Origin: Allokutzneria sp. A3M-2-11 16
GTDB lineage: Bacteria > Actinomycetota > Actinomycetes > Mycobacteriales > Pseudonocardiaceae
Direction of reading: 5' to 3'
NCBI RefSeq assembly: GCF_024213555.1
Contig: NZ_JANAVO010000021.1
Coordinates: 1-64,000, forward strand
Length of the DNA: 64,000 nucleotides
Part shown: in pieces, positions 31,850 to 39,595 of the stretch
How the letters are laid out: every line of letters begins with the position of its first letter
How positions within the stretch are numbered: the stretch's first letter is position 1
Position numbers and translations under genes: made by a program
Notes under the pieces: generated by a model
Databases searched by the model: none
What the model was told of the DNA's origin: nothing
What the model saw: the letters and a program-made list of their open reading frames with translations, nothing else

Positions 31850-32377
31850 ATGTGGATCGAGTTCGACCCCGGCGACGACCGCGTGTTCGGCGACGCGGAA
31901 AGCTCCGCGATGACTCGGCTGCTGCGCGGACTCGTGGGCCGCCTGCGCGACGAGTCGATCACCGACGCCGAGCGGGCCGCGATCTCCTGGTTCTTCGGGA
32001 AGAACGGGCCGCGGGCCGTGGAGGATCTCCTCGCCCTGCGAGCGGACCTGCCCAGCTACCGGTTCAGCGACGACGGGCCGACGTCCGCCGAGCTTCTCGA
32101 CACGATGACCCCGGGCAAGCGGCTCTTCGCGGCCTACCGCAGGCCCGCTTCACCCGATGCCTTGCCCGCGGAGACGTGGGTCTACCTGATCGAAGTCGCC
32201 CCCGGCGAGGACGTCGCGTTCCTGCATTCGCAACACCGGGCGGGCAACGGCCTTGTCGAGGTTTTCGCGGCCGACGAGCGACTACCGACCTATCACCGCG
32301 CCGCGCTCGACGCCGCCCGGCTCCTGTGGCCGCACCGATCAGGAATCGAGAAGCGCCGCCCGGCACGCCGCACCTAG
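31850..32377 (+). CDS. Hypothetical protein
   Basis: Not recognised. A 175-residue acidic, soluble protein (WIEFDPGDDRVFGDAESS at the start) with no signal peptide or membrane segment. GGAGGG sits directly before the ATG, and the gene follows the sigma factor by 16 bp, so it may belong to the ECF42 operon. An in-frame GTG at 31838 is also possible. The motif LPAETWVYLIEVAPGEDVAFL suggests a beta-sheet domain. Good codon usage supports a real gene. Confidence 0.6.
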   Translation: MWIEFDPGDDRVFGDAESSAMTRLLRGLVGRLRDESITDAERAAISWFFGKNGPRAVEDLLALRADLPSYRFSDDGPTSAELLDTMTPGKRLFAAYRRPASPDALPAETWVYLIEVAPGEDVAFLHSQHRAGNGLVEVFAADERLPTYHRAALDAARLLWPHRSGIEKRRPARRT

Positions 32378-32387
32378 CGTCTTCGCC

Positions 32388-33023
32388 ATGGCACTCATCG
32401 ACACCATCACCCTCGACGTGGCCGACCTCCCGGCCGCGAAGCGCTTCTACAGCAACGCTTTCGGCTTGGACACACCGATCCGCCTGCGAGCGTCGGAGGC
32501 GCCGACGACCGGTTTCCGCGGCTTCACGCTGTCGCTCACGGTGTCCCAGCCCGGCACCGTCGACAACCTGGTCGCCTCCGCCCTCGACGCCGGTGCCACG
32601 ACGCTGAAGCCGGTCTCGAAGTCGTTCTGGGGCTACGGCGGAGTCGTGCGCGCCCCGGACGGGACGATCTGGAAGGTCGCGACCTCGGCGAAGAAGAACA
32701 CCGGTCCCGCGACCCGGGAGGTCGACGACATCGTGCTCCTGCTCGGCGCCGAGGACGTGGCCGCCAGCAAGCGGTTCTACCTCGACCAGGGGCTCACCGT
32801 CGCGAAGAGCTTCGGCCGCACCTACGTCGAGTTCGCCACCGGGTCGAGCCCGATCACCCTGGGGTTGTACCGCCGTCGTGCCCTCGCCAAGGCCGCCGGT
32901 GTCTCCCCGGAAGGCACGGGATCGCACCGGATCACGATCGGCGGCGCCGGGACGTTCACCGACCCGGACGGGTTCGCCTGGGAAGCCACGGCGTCGCGAC
33001 CTCAGCTCGGGATTTCCTTGTAG
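32388..33023 (+). CDS. VOC superfamily (glyoxalase/bleomycin resistance-like) protein
   Basis: Two-module vicinal-oxygen-chelate protein, 211 residues. Each half has the family's beta-alpha-beta-beta-beta pattern: DTITLDVADLPAAKRFYSNA and later DDIVLLLGAEDVAASKRFYL. The first module ends GGVVRAPDGTIWKVATS and the second FTDPDGFAWEATAS. Metal-ligand residues are not clear, so it may bind rather than convert its ligand. The ATG is 10 bp after the preceding gene. Its 3' end overlaps a broken gene on the other strand. Confidence 0.85.
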   Translation: MALIDTITLDVADLPAAKRFYSNAFGLDTPIRLRASEAPTTGFRGFTLSLTVSQPGTVDNLVASALDAGATTLKPVSKSFWGYGGVVRAPDGTIWKVATSAKKNTGPATREVDDIVLLLGAEDVAASKRFYLDQGLTVAKSFGRTYVEFATGSSPITLGLYRRRALAKAAGVSPEGTGSHRITIGGAGTFTDPDGFAWEATASRPQLGISL

Positions 33024-33675
33024 CAGAACGGATACGGATCGTCCGGCAGGTGTACTGGCACCGCGCCGCGAAGACGAGCGGTGACCTCGCCCCGCACCCG
33101 CCACACCCCGCTGGCCTTCCGCACGGCGACGCCCTGCCAGGGGAACACGCTGGTGTGCTTGTTCACCAGGTGGATTCCCCACTGCCCCGGCTTGGGGTGC
33201 ACCGTGCCGCGGATCGAGTCCGGGTAGTGCCGGGCCGACCATGTCGGTCACCCGCAACGTGTAGAGGCACAGCGTGAAGCAGAAGGCCGACTCGTCCGCG
33301 CGCGACATGATGTGCTTCTGAACGGTGTGCAACTGATCCGACGTGCCGGTGCGGGGTGTCCCGCCTCAGCTCCCAGTTCCCGGCGAACCGCGTGCGCTCG
33401 GCGCTTCCCGCCCGGTACCGGCCCGCGGCCATCAGCTCGAAGACCCGCAGCGACGGATCGTCCACTTTGGACAGCGCGGGCCAGCGGCCGCCGACGAACC
33501 GCTCCGTCTCGGCGATCGTCCCCTCCCGCAGGGCCCCGTAGTCCAGCTCCGCCACCACCTCCGGGGCCCGGTCGAGCCCGGACAGCCGAGCCACCTCGCC
33601 CCGCACCGGTTCGGTCGGGCTGAGCATGACGAACCAGGGATCGACGTGATCAGTCGCCGTTGTGGGGTGTGGCAC
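33002..33675 (-). pseudogene. Frameshifted gene of unknown family
   Basis: Coding sequence continues through three reading frames. Frame 1 runs from about 33675 (VDPWFVMLSPTEPV to AGNWELRRD). It shifts near 33350 into a frame reading DQLHTVQKHIMSRADESAF and LCLYTLRVTDMVG. It shifts again near 33235 into HYPDSIRGTVHPKPGQWGIH, ending FCYKEIPS. Joined, this gives a plausible protein of about 220 residues with a Trp/His-rich C-terminus. No family recognised. Two frameshifts point to a decayed gene; sequencing error is the other explanation. Its end overlaps the VOC gene by 22 bp. Confidence 0.6.
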
Positions 33676-33769
33676 CGCTTCGACGTTAGTGGCCGAGGCA
33701 CCGCTCGCAGAGATCGTTTCGAGTGCGCCGGTCGAACAGTCGGCCCTCGCCGTCCGTACGCCCGAGCCC

Positions 33770-33939
33770 AAAGCACGATCCGACACCACGAGCATGAAGT
33801 CCTCGAGCTCGACACCGGTGCCCCCTGCGGCGGTGATCGTCGCCCCCAGTTCCTCGGTGACGACGAAGCACGGCGTGCACTCCAGAATGGCGTCGCCGAG
33901 CCAGTCTGCGGCGCGGTACTCAAGGCGCGTCACCACCGC
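33770..33939 (-). pseudogene. Remnant of an immunity-gene paralogue
   Basis: The reading VTRLEYRAADWLGDAILE, CFVVTEELGATITAAG and LVVSDRALG closely follows the intact immunity-type protein upstream (VTRLEYQFFGWLGDPIVE, CFIVTEELSAAITAAG, LVVSERALG). The ~40 residues between ELEDF and LVVSD are missing and the N-terminus is lost, so this is a deleted duplicate now joined to the broken gene downstream. Confidence 0.75.
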
Positions 33940-34034
33940 CGGTTCGACACTGATGCTGGACGCTTCACCGGATGTCTCATTCCAAGCGTCGCGCAGCGAC
34001 TCACTGCAGAACGGCTGGCCTGCAGCGAAGCGGT

Positions 34035-34466
34035 CTATCCGGACGCTTCTGCGACCTCCGCGTTGCTGAGGCCATGCTCGCGAAGCACTCCAAGCGCCCG
34101 CTCGGACACAACCAGGCGCAACCCGTCGTTGAGGCCGAGGTCATCGTGGCTGGCCTCGCCGGTGAAGCGAAGCCACTTCCACGGTGGGAGCGGCCCTTCG
34201 ATGAACTCTTCACCCTCCGGGGAGACGCTGACCTCCACCTCGTCGAACGTCGCGCCGGTGAGCCCCGCGGCAGTGATCGCGGCGGACAGTTCCTCAGTGA
34301 CTATGAAACACGGGGTGCTTTCCACAATGGGATCGCCGAGCCATCCAAAGAACTGGTATTCCAGTCGCGTCACTGCGAGCGTGTGGCCAGCGCGGTCAAA
34401 GACCGTGCGCGGGCCGAGTTCACCGGCAACTTCTGGCTCAACGATGAAGAATCCCATGAATCTCAC
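34035..34466 (-). CDS. Putative cognate immunity protein
   Basis: A 143-residue acidic soluble protein. Its GTG start overlaps the stop of the toxin-like gene by 4 bp (GTGA), so translation is coupled, as expected for an antidote made with its toxin. No catalytic motif is visible; the alternating WLGDPIVESTPCFIVTEEL and LVVSERALGVLREHG pattern suggests an Imm-type alpha/beta fold. A damaged duplicate lies directly downstream, which is common in immunity arrays. Function is inferred from position and from the duplicate, not from a recognised family. Confidence 0.65.
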   Translation of the reverse strand: MRFMGFFIVEPEVAGELGPRTVFDRAGHTLAVTRLEYQFFGWLGDPIVESTPCFIVTEELSAAITAAGLTGATFDEVEVSVSPEGEEFIEGPLPPWKWLRFTGEASHDDLGLNDGLRLVVSERALGVLREHGLSNAEVAEASG

Positions 34467-35407
34467 TTCTCGCGGATGTTCGGGTTGAACGAGCTGCCGT
34501 ACTGGTCGTCCAGCATGGTAGCGAAGTCAAGGAGTTGTTGCGCCGTGGGCGCGGCGTTGTTGATGGTGAAAGGGAGATAGAAGGCGTTCCACGCTCGACG
34601 CAGCGCGCTGAGGTGCACCTTGTTGTTGGTTTCTCCCCTGGGGATTCCCCGCAGGTTCTCCAGCGAGTGCATTTCTTCTGGCTGAACCACGTCGGGGTAT
34701 CGCTGGAGCACCTGTTGCTCGACGGCGTGGTGCACGACGACCTTGCCCTCGGTGTGGGGGTGGGCGTCGAAGAAGGTCTTGCGGTAGTTGGTGGAAGTCG
34801 TCCAACCGAACCTGGCGGGCTCGCCCGTGCGTGGCGACGCCTTGGTACCGCTGGGCTTCGCGGCGTCGGGAAGAACGCCCGCCCGGCTGTGTCGCCGGAT
34901 GTAGTGCTCGGTTCCGCTGCGAGCCTGTATGTACAGCACGGCGGCAGCTTCGAGTTCATCGGGCACGTTCGCCAGCAGCTCGAAAGCCTCCTGTAGGTCA
35001 GGCTGATTGCTTTCGACTGCGGCCGCGCGGAGAACAACGAGGTCCTCGCGTAACCGCGCCGCGGTGGTCATCAGCTCCTCGGGGCGGATGCCGTGCAGCG
35101 CGGCGCGAAGCCGCTGGGCCACTTCACCGACGTTCGCCACCCTGAATGCCAAGATGCGCTGGATGTAGACGGACACCAGGTCCCCGGCACCGGCAAGTCG
35201 CTCCACGATGTCCTCTAGCTGGTCCACGGCTTGGTGGATGAACCCCACGACCTCGGTGGCGCTTGCATCGCCCGTGGAGCGCCAGGCTTCGGCCAGCTCG
35301 TCGGCTGCGGCGAGGGCATCGCTCTTGTTCTGAAGGACTACTGCGGCGGGCAGCTGCTCGATGAGCTGAAGCAGCTGAGCGAGCAGTTCACCGACACTCC
35401 CGTTCAC
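34463..35407 (-). CDS. Polymorphic-toxin-like protein with C-terminal HNH/EndoVII-type nuclease domain
   Basis: A 314-residue protein. Residues 1-165 are helical (GELLAQLLQLIEQLPA, VGFIHQAVDQLEDIVERLAG), resembling WXG100-like or ESX-type toxin leaders. A short linker rich in Pro, Ser and Gly (~180-200) leads to the C-terminal domain at ~205-285. That part carries His226-His227 and Glu230 (VVHHAVEQQVL), Asn251 in SLENLRGIP, and HLSALRRAWNAFY at 265-277, a pattern seen in RHS and ESX polymorphic toxins of the His-Me finger class. No signal peptide, fitting type VII export. GTG start with GGGGGAC upstream. The overlapping downstream gene is the likely antidote. Nuclease activity is inferred. 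Confidence 0.72.
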   Translation of the reverse strand: MNGSVGELLAQLLQLIEQLPAAVVLQNKSDALAAADELAEAWRSTGDASATEVVGFIHQAVDQLEDIVERLAGAGDLVSVYIQRILAFRVANVGEVAQRLRAALHGIRPEELMTTAARLREDLVVLRAAAVESNQPDLQEAFELLANVPDELEAAAVLYIQARSGTEHYIRRHSRAGVLPDAAKPSGTKASPRTGEPARFGWTTSTNYRKTFFDAHPHTEGKVVVHHAVEQQVLQRYPDVVQPEEMHSLENLRGIPRGETNNKVHLSALRRAWNAFYLPFTINNAAPTAQQLLDFATMLDDQYGSSFNPNIREK

Positions 35408-35549
35408 GTAGAAGTCCCCCGGTTCTCGCCAGCAGCCGTAGACGATTTGTCGCAGCCAAGGACGCTACAGCCGAAGAGCAGCGAAATCGGCGGCTTCAGC
35501 CTGGTTCACGCGCGTGGCCCAGGCCGCGTCCTGCAAGTCCTCAAGCACT

Positions 35550-35775
35550 CCGCACACCAAGTAAACTCAGCCCATGCACTCCACGCGCCCGTCCACCCCA
35601 ACCCCCGCGGGCGCCGTCTAGAGAACCCCGTTTCGTACTCATAACGGGAAAAAGAGCGCTCCAAAAACCCGTTTTGAGTACGAAACGGGAGTTTGGGCTG
35701 CCCAGCTGATGTTTCGGGGGAGAGCACGAGGGGGCGTTGCGGGCGTTGGTGGCCACTTGTGGGGCGCGGCCTGGT
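35550..35775 (-). repeat. Palindromic dispersed element, copy R4 (opposite orientation)
   Basis: Core palindrome 35627-35689. This copy runs on the minus strand, with the tail on the low-coordinate side. Both flanks match R3b: the tail (CACTCCGCACACCAAGTAAA) and the upstream block (CAGCTGATGTTTCGGGGGAG to GTTGGTGGCCACTTG). It fills the 413-bp gap between the toxin-like gene and the tRNA; the remaining ~140 bp beside the toxin start show only its promoter region. Confidence 0.9.
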
Positions 35776-35820
35776 TGATGTGACAGTCGGACGATTGGCG
35801 GGGCCTGTTCCACCGAGTAG

Positions 35821-35895
35821 TGGTGGCTCTCCAGGGACTCGAACCCCGACACCCGGGTCTTCACCCCGGTGCTCTGCCAGTTGAGCTAAAGAGCC
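35821..35895 (-). tRNA. tRNA-Phe (GAA)
   Basis: A full cloverleaf on the minus strand. Acceptor GGCTCTT pairs with GAGAGCC; D-stem GCTC/GAGC; anticodon stem CCGGG/CCCGG with loop GTGAAGA, giving anticodon GAA; T-stem CGGGG/CCCTG with loop TTCGAGT. Discriminator A and an encoded CCA follow. Position 32 is G, unusual but tolerated. Confidence 0.85.
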
Positions 35896-35902
35896 GCGTA
35901 AC

Positions 35903-35970
35903 GCGTGCGAGATCGAACCCGCGTCTCCGGGCTGAGAACCCGGTATCCATTCCGCTGGACCACGTGAGCT
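35903..35970 (-). tRNA. tRNA-Glu-like locus (CTC), degenerate
   Basis: Minus strand, directly upstream of the Phe tRNA. D-arm (GTCC/GGAT), anticodon stem CCGGG/CCCGG with loop TTCTCAG (anticodon CTC, Glu) and a T-arm are visible. The T-loop seems one base short, and the acceptor arms do not pair over 7 bp. It may be a decayed tRNA. The kinase gene begins its 3' end 3 bp away. Confidence 0.5.
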
Positions 35971-35972
35971 TC

Positions 35973-36626
35973 TCAAGGATCGTCGGCGCCGCCGGGAGGG
36001 TCAATTCCTTTTCGGCGGAACCAGCCCGCCCGGAAGACGGGAGCGTCACCGGCCACCGCGCGCCCGCACCAGTCGGCGATCTCGGCGCCCACCTGTTCGG
36101 GGGTGAGCCGTGAGGTGTCCAGCACCGTCATCGCCCACTCCGGCGCGGGTGTGCGACCGAGCCAGCGCTCCCAGCGCATCTCCGACCACGCGTCGGTGGT
36201 GATCACCTCTGTCACGTGGCCGGGATCGGTGGCGTGCGCGCGCAGCCACGCGGCGAAGCCCTGCTGGAACGGGATCAGCTCCGCGGGCTCGGCGCGCCGA
36301 GCGAGCCGAGCGAGATGGGCCTCGTCGTCGAGGTCGAGCAGGCACGCGGCGATGTCGATCCGGTCGGCGCTCGGGGCGGCCAGCGCCTCGCCGAGCGGCA
36401 CCGGATCACCCGCGAAGAGCAGATGTTTGCCTTCGGCTTCAAGGGTGATCGCGCGCAGGACCGCGGCTTCTACCCTTTCCTGTCGCCAGGAAAGGGTTGG
36501 CACAGCCGGAATCCGGCCGAACGTGATGAGTTCGGCGGTCTCGTAGGTGTCGTCGAGCAGGCGACGCGCGTGCACGCGCGCGGTGGACTTGCCGACACCG
36601 GAGGCGCCGCAAACGAGCAACAGCAC
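35973..36626 (-). CDS. P-loop kinase / AAA-type ATPase
   Basis: Small cytoplasmic nucleotide-binding protein, 217 residues. Walker A CGASGVGKST at residues 6-15, a kinase-like fold with KHLLFAGDP and a LID-like arginine-rich stretch (HLARLARRAEPAEL) suggest a small-molecule or nucleoside kinase. Substrate unknown. GTG start with AAGGAG 5 nt upstream. Its 3' end lies against the tRNA pair. Confidence 0.75.
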   Translation of the reverse strand: MLLLVCGASGVGKSTARVHARRLLDDTYETAELITFGRIPAVPTLSWRQERVEAAVLRAITLEAEGKHLLFAGDPVPLGEALAAPSADRIDIAACLLDLDDEAHLARLARRAEPAELIPFQQGFAAWLRAHATDPGHVTEVITTDAWSEMRWERWLGRTPAPEWAMTVLDTSRLTPEQVGAEIADWCGRAVAGDAPVFRAGWFRRKGIDPPGGADDP

Positions 36627-36639
36627 GGTTCTCCTTCAG

Positions 36640-37174
36640 GAATGACCAGAAATGGCTTGGGACCCGAGTCAGCCGAGACCGAAGAAGAACTGCTGCGTCA
36701 TGGCGGACAGGCTAGGGCGCGACGCGAAGGTTCTCCACCGAGTTCTGGCAAGCCTGTGCTACTGGAACGTGCACAACCTCGTCGCGGAGTTCGCCACGAG
36801 CGTGGTCTACGACCGGCTGGGCACGGGCTGGAACGACGTGGTGGACCCGGCCCGTACGTCCTGGTGGGGCATTCGCTCGGCGGCCTGTACGCGCGGCTCT
36901 ACGCCAAGCGTTTCCCCAGCGAGGTAACGGGTCTGGTCCTGCTCGACCCGACCACGAGGACATCGTCGACTACCTGTCGGCGGAGAAGGCGCAGCAGCTG
37001 CGCAATTCGACTGGCCGAGTCCAACCGGACCAAGCACCGGCTCTACACCCACCTGGCTACGACGCGGCCCCGGACCGAGGTCCGCCGCCTCGACGATGCC
37101 GGGCACTCGGGCATCGCCTGGCTCCGGCCGGACGCCGTGGTTCAGGCGATTCGCGATACGCCCACGCGATACTG
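36640..37174 (+). pseudogene. Broken alpha/beta hydrolase gene
   Basis: Pieces of one hydrolase in different frames. The 5' part reads FATSVVYDRLGTGWNDVVDP. The nucleophile region YVLVGHSLGGLYARLYAKRF follows after an internal loss. The next part, HEDIVDYLSAEKAQQL, is in another frame. The last part ends with RRLDDAGHSGIAWL and its catalytic His. At least two frame changes and a deletion are needed, so no product is expected. Its end lies antisense within the MFS gene. Confidence 0.75.
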
Positions 37175-38322
37175 AGCGTCACCGCCCCCGCGACCGCGAT
37201 GGCGTTCCCGACCGAGACGTGTTCGGCGAGCGCGCCCCACAGCACGGGTCCCAGTCCTTGCGCGGTCATCAGCCCGGCGGACAGCAGCGTGAACGCCTGC
37301 CCGAGCAGAGGTTCGGGCACGGCCTCGCGAAATGGCGCGGCGACGCCGAGCACGTAGCCGAACCCAGCGCCGCTGGCCACCAGCAACGCGCAGGCGGGAA
37401 CCACTGACGGAGCGAGTGCGAAACCGAGCAGGGGCAAGCCCATCAGCGCGATCAGGGCGGGTGTTGAGCGTTCCCGCGCCCGCGCGGACAGCAGCTTGAC
37501 GACGGCGAGCTCGCCGACGAGCATCCCCACGGGCAGGGAAGCGATCATCATTCCGGCCGCGCCGGTGCTCAGGCCGCTGGAGAGCGCGAACGGCACGAGC
37601 AGTCCCTCGGCACCGGCCACGAAGGCGGGCGGCAACCACTGCACGATCAGCAGCGCGCGGACCCGCCGGTCGGCCAGGAGCTGGCGGGTGCCACGGATTC
37701 CTTGCCGCACAAGGGACTCCGTTGCCTTTGGCGGAGCGGAGTCCGGCAACAGCAGCCAGATCGCGGCCGCCGAGGCCAGCGCGCACGCCGCGCTGATCGA
37801 CAAAGCGGTGGCCGGGCCGAGCACGGCCACCGCGATCCCGCCGAGGGCCAGTCCGACGATCTGGGCGAAGGACACGGCCATCGACATCAAGGACCGGGCG
37901 AGCACGTACGCCTCACCGTCGAGGGTCTCGGCGAGCAGGCGCCCGGCAGCGCCGCTGAACGCCGGGGCGAGGCAGCCGAGCACGGTGATCACACCGAGGC
38001 TCACCCACGGCGGCATCGGCACCCAGCCCAGCAGCGCGGTGGCGATCCCGGTGACCAGGTACTCGCCCGCGATCAACACCCGCGGCCGGACGCGGTCGGC
38101 GAGCGGGCCGAGCAGCACGCCGGTGAATGCTTGCGGCAGGAACGCCAACCCGAACGTGAGCGCTGCCAGCCACGCCGATCCGGTGCCGTGGAAAACGGCC
38201 GTGGACAACGCGACCGTGCGCAGCACGTCGCTGGCGATGGTGACCACGCGGGCGAGGAACAGCTCCCGGAACACGGGCCGGGTAAGAACGTGCCCGAAGG
38301 TCACGCGACTCGGAGAAACCAT
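37057..38322 (-). CDS. MFS transporter (DHA3/MFS_3-like)
   Basis: Membrane transporter of 421 residues with about 11-12 hydrophobic helices, probably a drug or small-molecule exporter. N-terminal VFRELFLARVVTIASD and the loop GPLADRVRPRVLIAGEY fit the MFS_3/enterobactin-exporter-like group. The C-terminal ~30 residues are Arg/Pro-rich and read through the broken hydrolase, suggesting the original stop was lost or is uncertain. It is divergent from an ArsR gene with a palindrome between, so repression by that ArsR is likely. Confidence 0.87.
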   Translation of the reverse strand: MVSPSRVTFGHVLTRPVFRELFLARVVTIASDVLRTVALSTAVFHGTGSAWLAALTFGLAFLPQAFTGVLLGPLADRVRPRVLIAGEYLVTGIATALLGWVPMPPWVSLGVITVLGCLAPAFSGAAGRLLAETLDGEAYVLARSLMSMAVSFAQIVGLALGGIAVAVLGPATALSISAACALASAAAIWLLLPDSAPPKATESLVRQGIRGTRQLLADRRVRALLIVQWLPPAFVAGAEGLLVPFALSSGLSTGAAGMMIASLPVGMLVGELAVVKLLSARARERSTPALIALMGLPLLGFALAPSVVPACALLVASGAGFGYVLGVAAPFREAVPEPLLGQAFTLLSAGLMTAQGLGPVLWGALAEHVSVGNAIAVAGAVTLSIAWAYRESPEPRRPAGARRCPSARHRRGGGPRSGAAS

Positions 38323-38361
38323 GCGGTCAGGCTCCGGCGCGCCGCGGTGCCGCCACCACTG

Positions 38362-38379
38362 TTACGTCGGTGGACGTAA
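38362..38379. promoter_or_regulatory. Operator between MFS and ArsR genes
   Basis: TTACGT-CGGTGG-ACGTAA, 6-bp perfect arms, centred in the 66-bp divergent gap and ending 9 bp before the ArsR start. Confidence 0.65.
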
Positions 38380-38388
38380 GGTCGAGAG

Positions 38389-39384
38389 ATGTTGCGCTTT
38401 CGTGCGGGAACCGAGGACATCGCGGCGAGCCGCTTCGCCGTCGCTCCCCTGTTCGAGCTGGACGGCCTGCTGCGCAAGCTTTCGGGGCGCAGCAGGGGAC
38501 CTCTGCCCTCGGGTTGGTCCGACCGGCTGCGCCCGAAGTTCCGGCAGCTCCGCGAGGACACCGAACTCGACGCCGTGCTCGCGCTGCTGGCGCCCCGCAG
38601 TGGCGCGACGTTCACCGCCCCACCGCCACGGGGGCTGGCCCAGACGGTTGAGGACGACCTCGCGACCATGCGGGCGACCCCGACGTGCCGAGCACGCGCG
38701 GAGATCACCGAGTGCTTGCGCGTTCACGCCTGCGGCGACGCCAGGGCGCTGTCGGTTCTCCAGGGGCGCGATGTGGTGGCCCGGCTCGCGAACGCCCTGG
38801 AGATCGCCTGGCACGAACTGCTCGCCCCCGACTGGCCCCGCCTGCGCGCCTTGTGCGAACGAGACGTGGTCCACCGCGCCGGGCTGCTCGCACGCGCGGG
38901 CTGGGCGGCGGCCATCGACGGCCTCGACCCGAGAACGCGGTGGCGCGACGGGGCCATCGAGGTCCGATTTCGTTCAGCGCACAAGGAAACCGTCGAACTC
39001 GACGGAGCGGGCCTGCTGCTGATCCCGTCGGTCTTCGTCTGGCCGGGCGCGGCCGTGCACACCGATCCCCCGTGGCCCAAGTCGCTGATCTACGCCGCCC
39101 GCGGCGTCAACGCCTTGTGGGAAAAGGAGATCCCCGCCGAGCCGGACGCGCTCGCGGACCTGCTCGGCAAGTCCCGTGCCCGTCTGCTGGTCGAACTTGA
39201 GTCCCCGGCCAGCACCACGCAACTCGCCGCGACCCTCGCCCTGGCTCCCGGGGCGGTTGGCGACCACCTCTCTGTCCTGCGCAGAAGCGGGCTGGTTGCG
39301 GGGAGCCGCGCGGGCCGTTCCGTGCTCTACCACCGCACACCGCTCGGTGACGCCCTGATCGCGACCGGACCCGTCACCAGGTGA
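38389..39384 (+). CDS. ArsR-type regulator with N-terminal DUF5937-like domain
   Basis: A 331-residue regulator. The N-terminal ~240 residues (RFAVAPLFELDGLLRKLSG, RLRALCERDVVHRAGLLARAG, VFVWPGAAVHTDPPWP) match the DUF5937-type sensor found in actinobacterial ArsR proteins. The C-terminal HTH (~255-325) reads LESPASTTQLAATLALAPG then AVGDHLSVLRRSGLV. It probably represses itself and the divergent MFS exporter through the shared palindrome. Ligand unknown. Confidence 0.85.
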   Translation: MLRFRAGTEDIAASRFAVAPLFELDGLLRKLSGRSRGPLPSGWSDRLRPKFRQLREDTELDAVLALLAPRSGATFTAPPPRGLAQTVEDDLATMRATPTCRARAEITECLRVHACGDARALSVLQGRDVVARLANALEIAWHELLAPDWPRLRALCERDVVHRAGLLARAGWAAAIDGLDPRTRWRDGAIEVRFRSAHKETVELDGAGLLLIPSVFVWPGAAVHTDPPWPKSLIYAARGVNALWEKEIPAEPDALADLLGKSRARLLVELESPASTTQLAATLALAPGAVGDHLSVLRRSGLVAGSRAGRSVLYHRTPLGDALIATGPVTR

Positions 39385-39545
39385 CCGGCAGAGAGGTCAC
39401 ACTGCGGAAGAGGCGGGTGTTGTCGAAGGAGATCTCCTGCCGCGGCACGGCCAGCTCCAGGCGCGGCAGCCGCCTCAGCATCGTGCCGACAGCCATCTGG
39501 AGTTCCAGCTCATCGCGCGCGGCCCACCAGCACACCCAGCAGGTG
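39379..39545 (-). pseudogene. Cytochrome P450 C-terminal remnant
   Basis: Minus-strand reading DELELQMAVGTMLRRLPRLE then LAVPRQEISF and SVTSLPVTW-stop is the standard C-terminal tail of actinobacterial P450s. A heme-loop-like GHAEHLLG lies just upstream in a different frame. The rest of the gene is absent. Confidence 0.7.
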
Positions 39546-39595
39546 CTCGGCGTGCCCTACGAGGACCGCGACCGGCGCGGAAGTGTTCGACTGAA

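Noticed and set aside
35821-39545. Integrated prophage or ICE at the tRNA pair
   Set aside because: No integrase, no structural or conjugation genes, and no direct repeat of the tRNA end was seen in the window.
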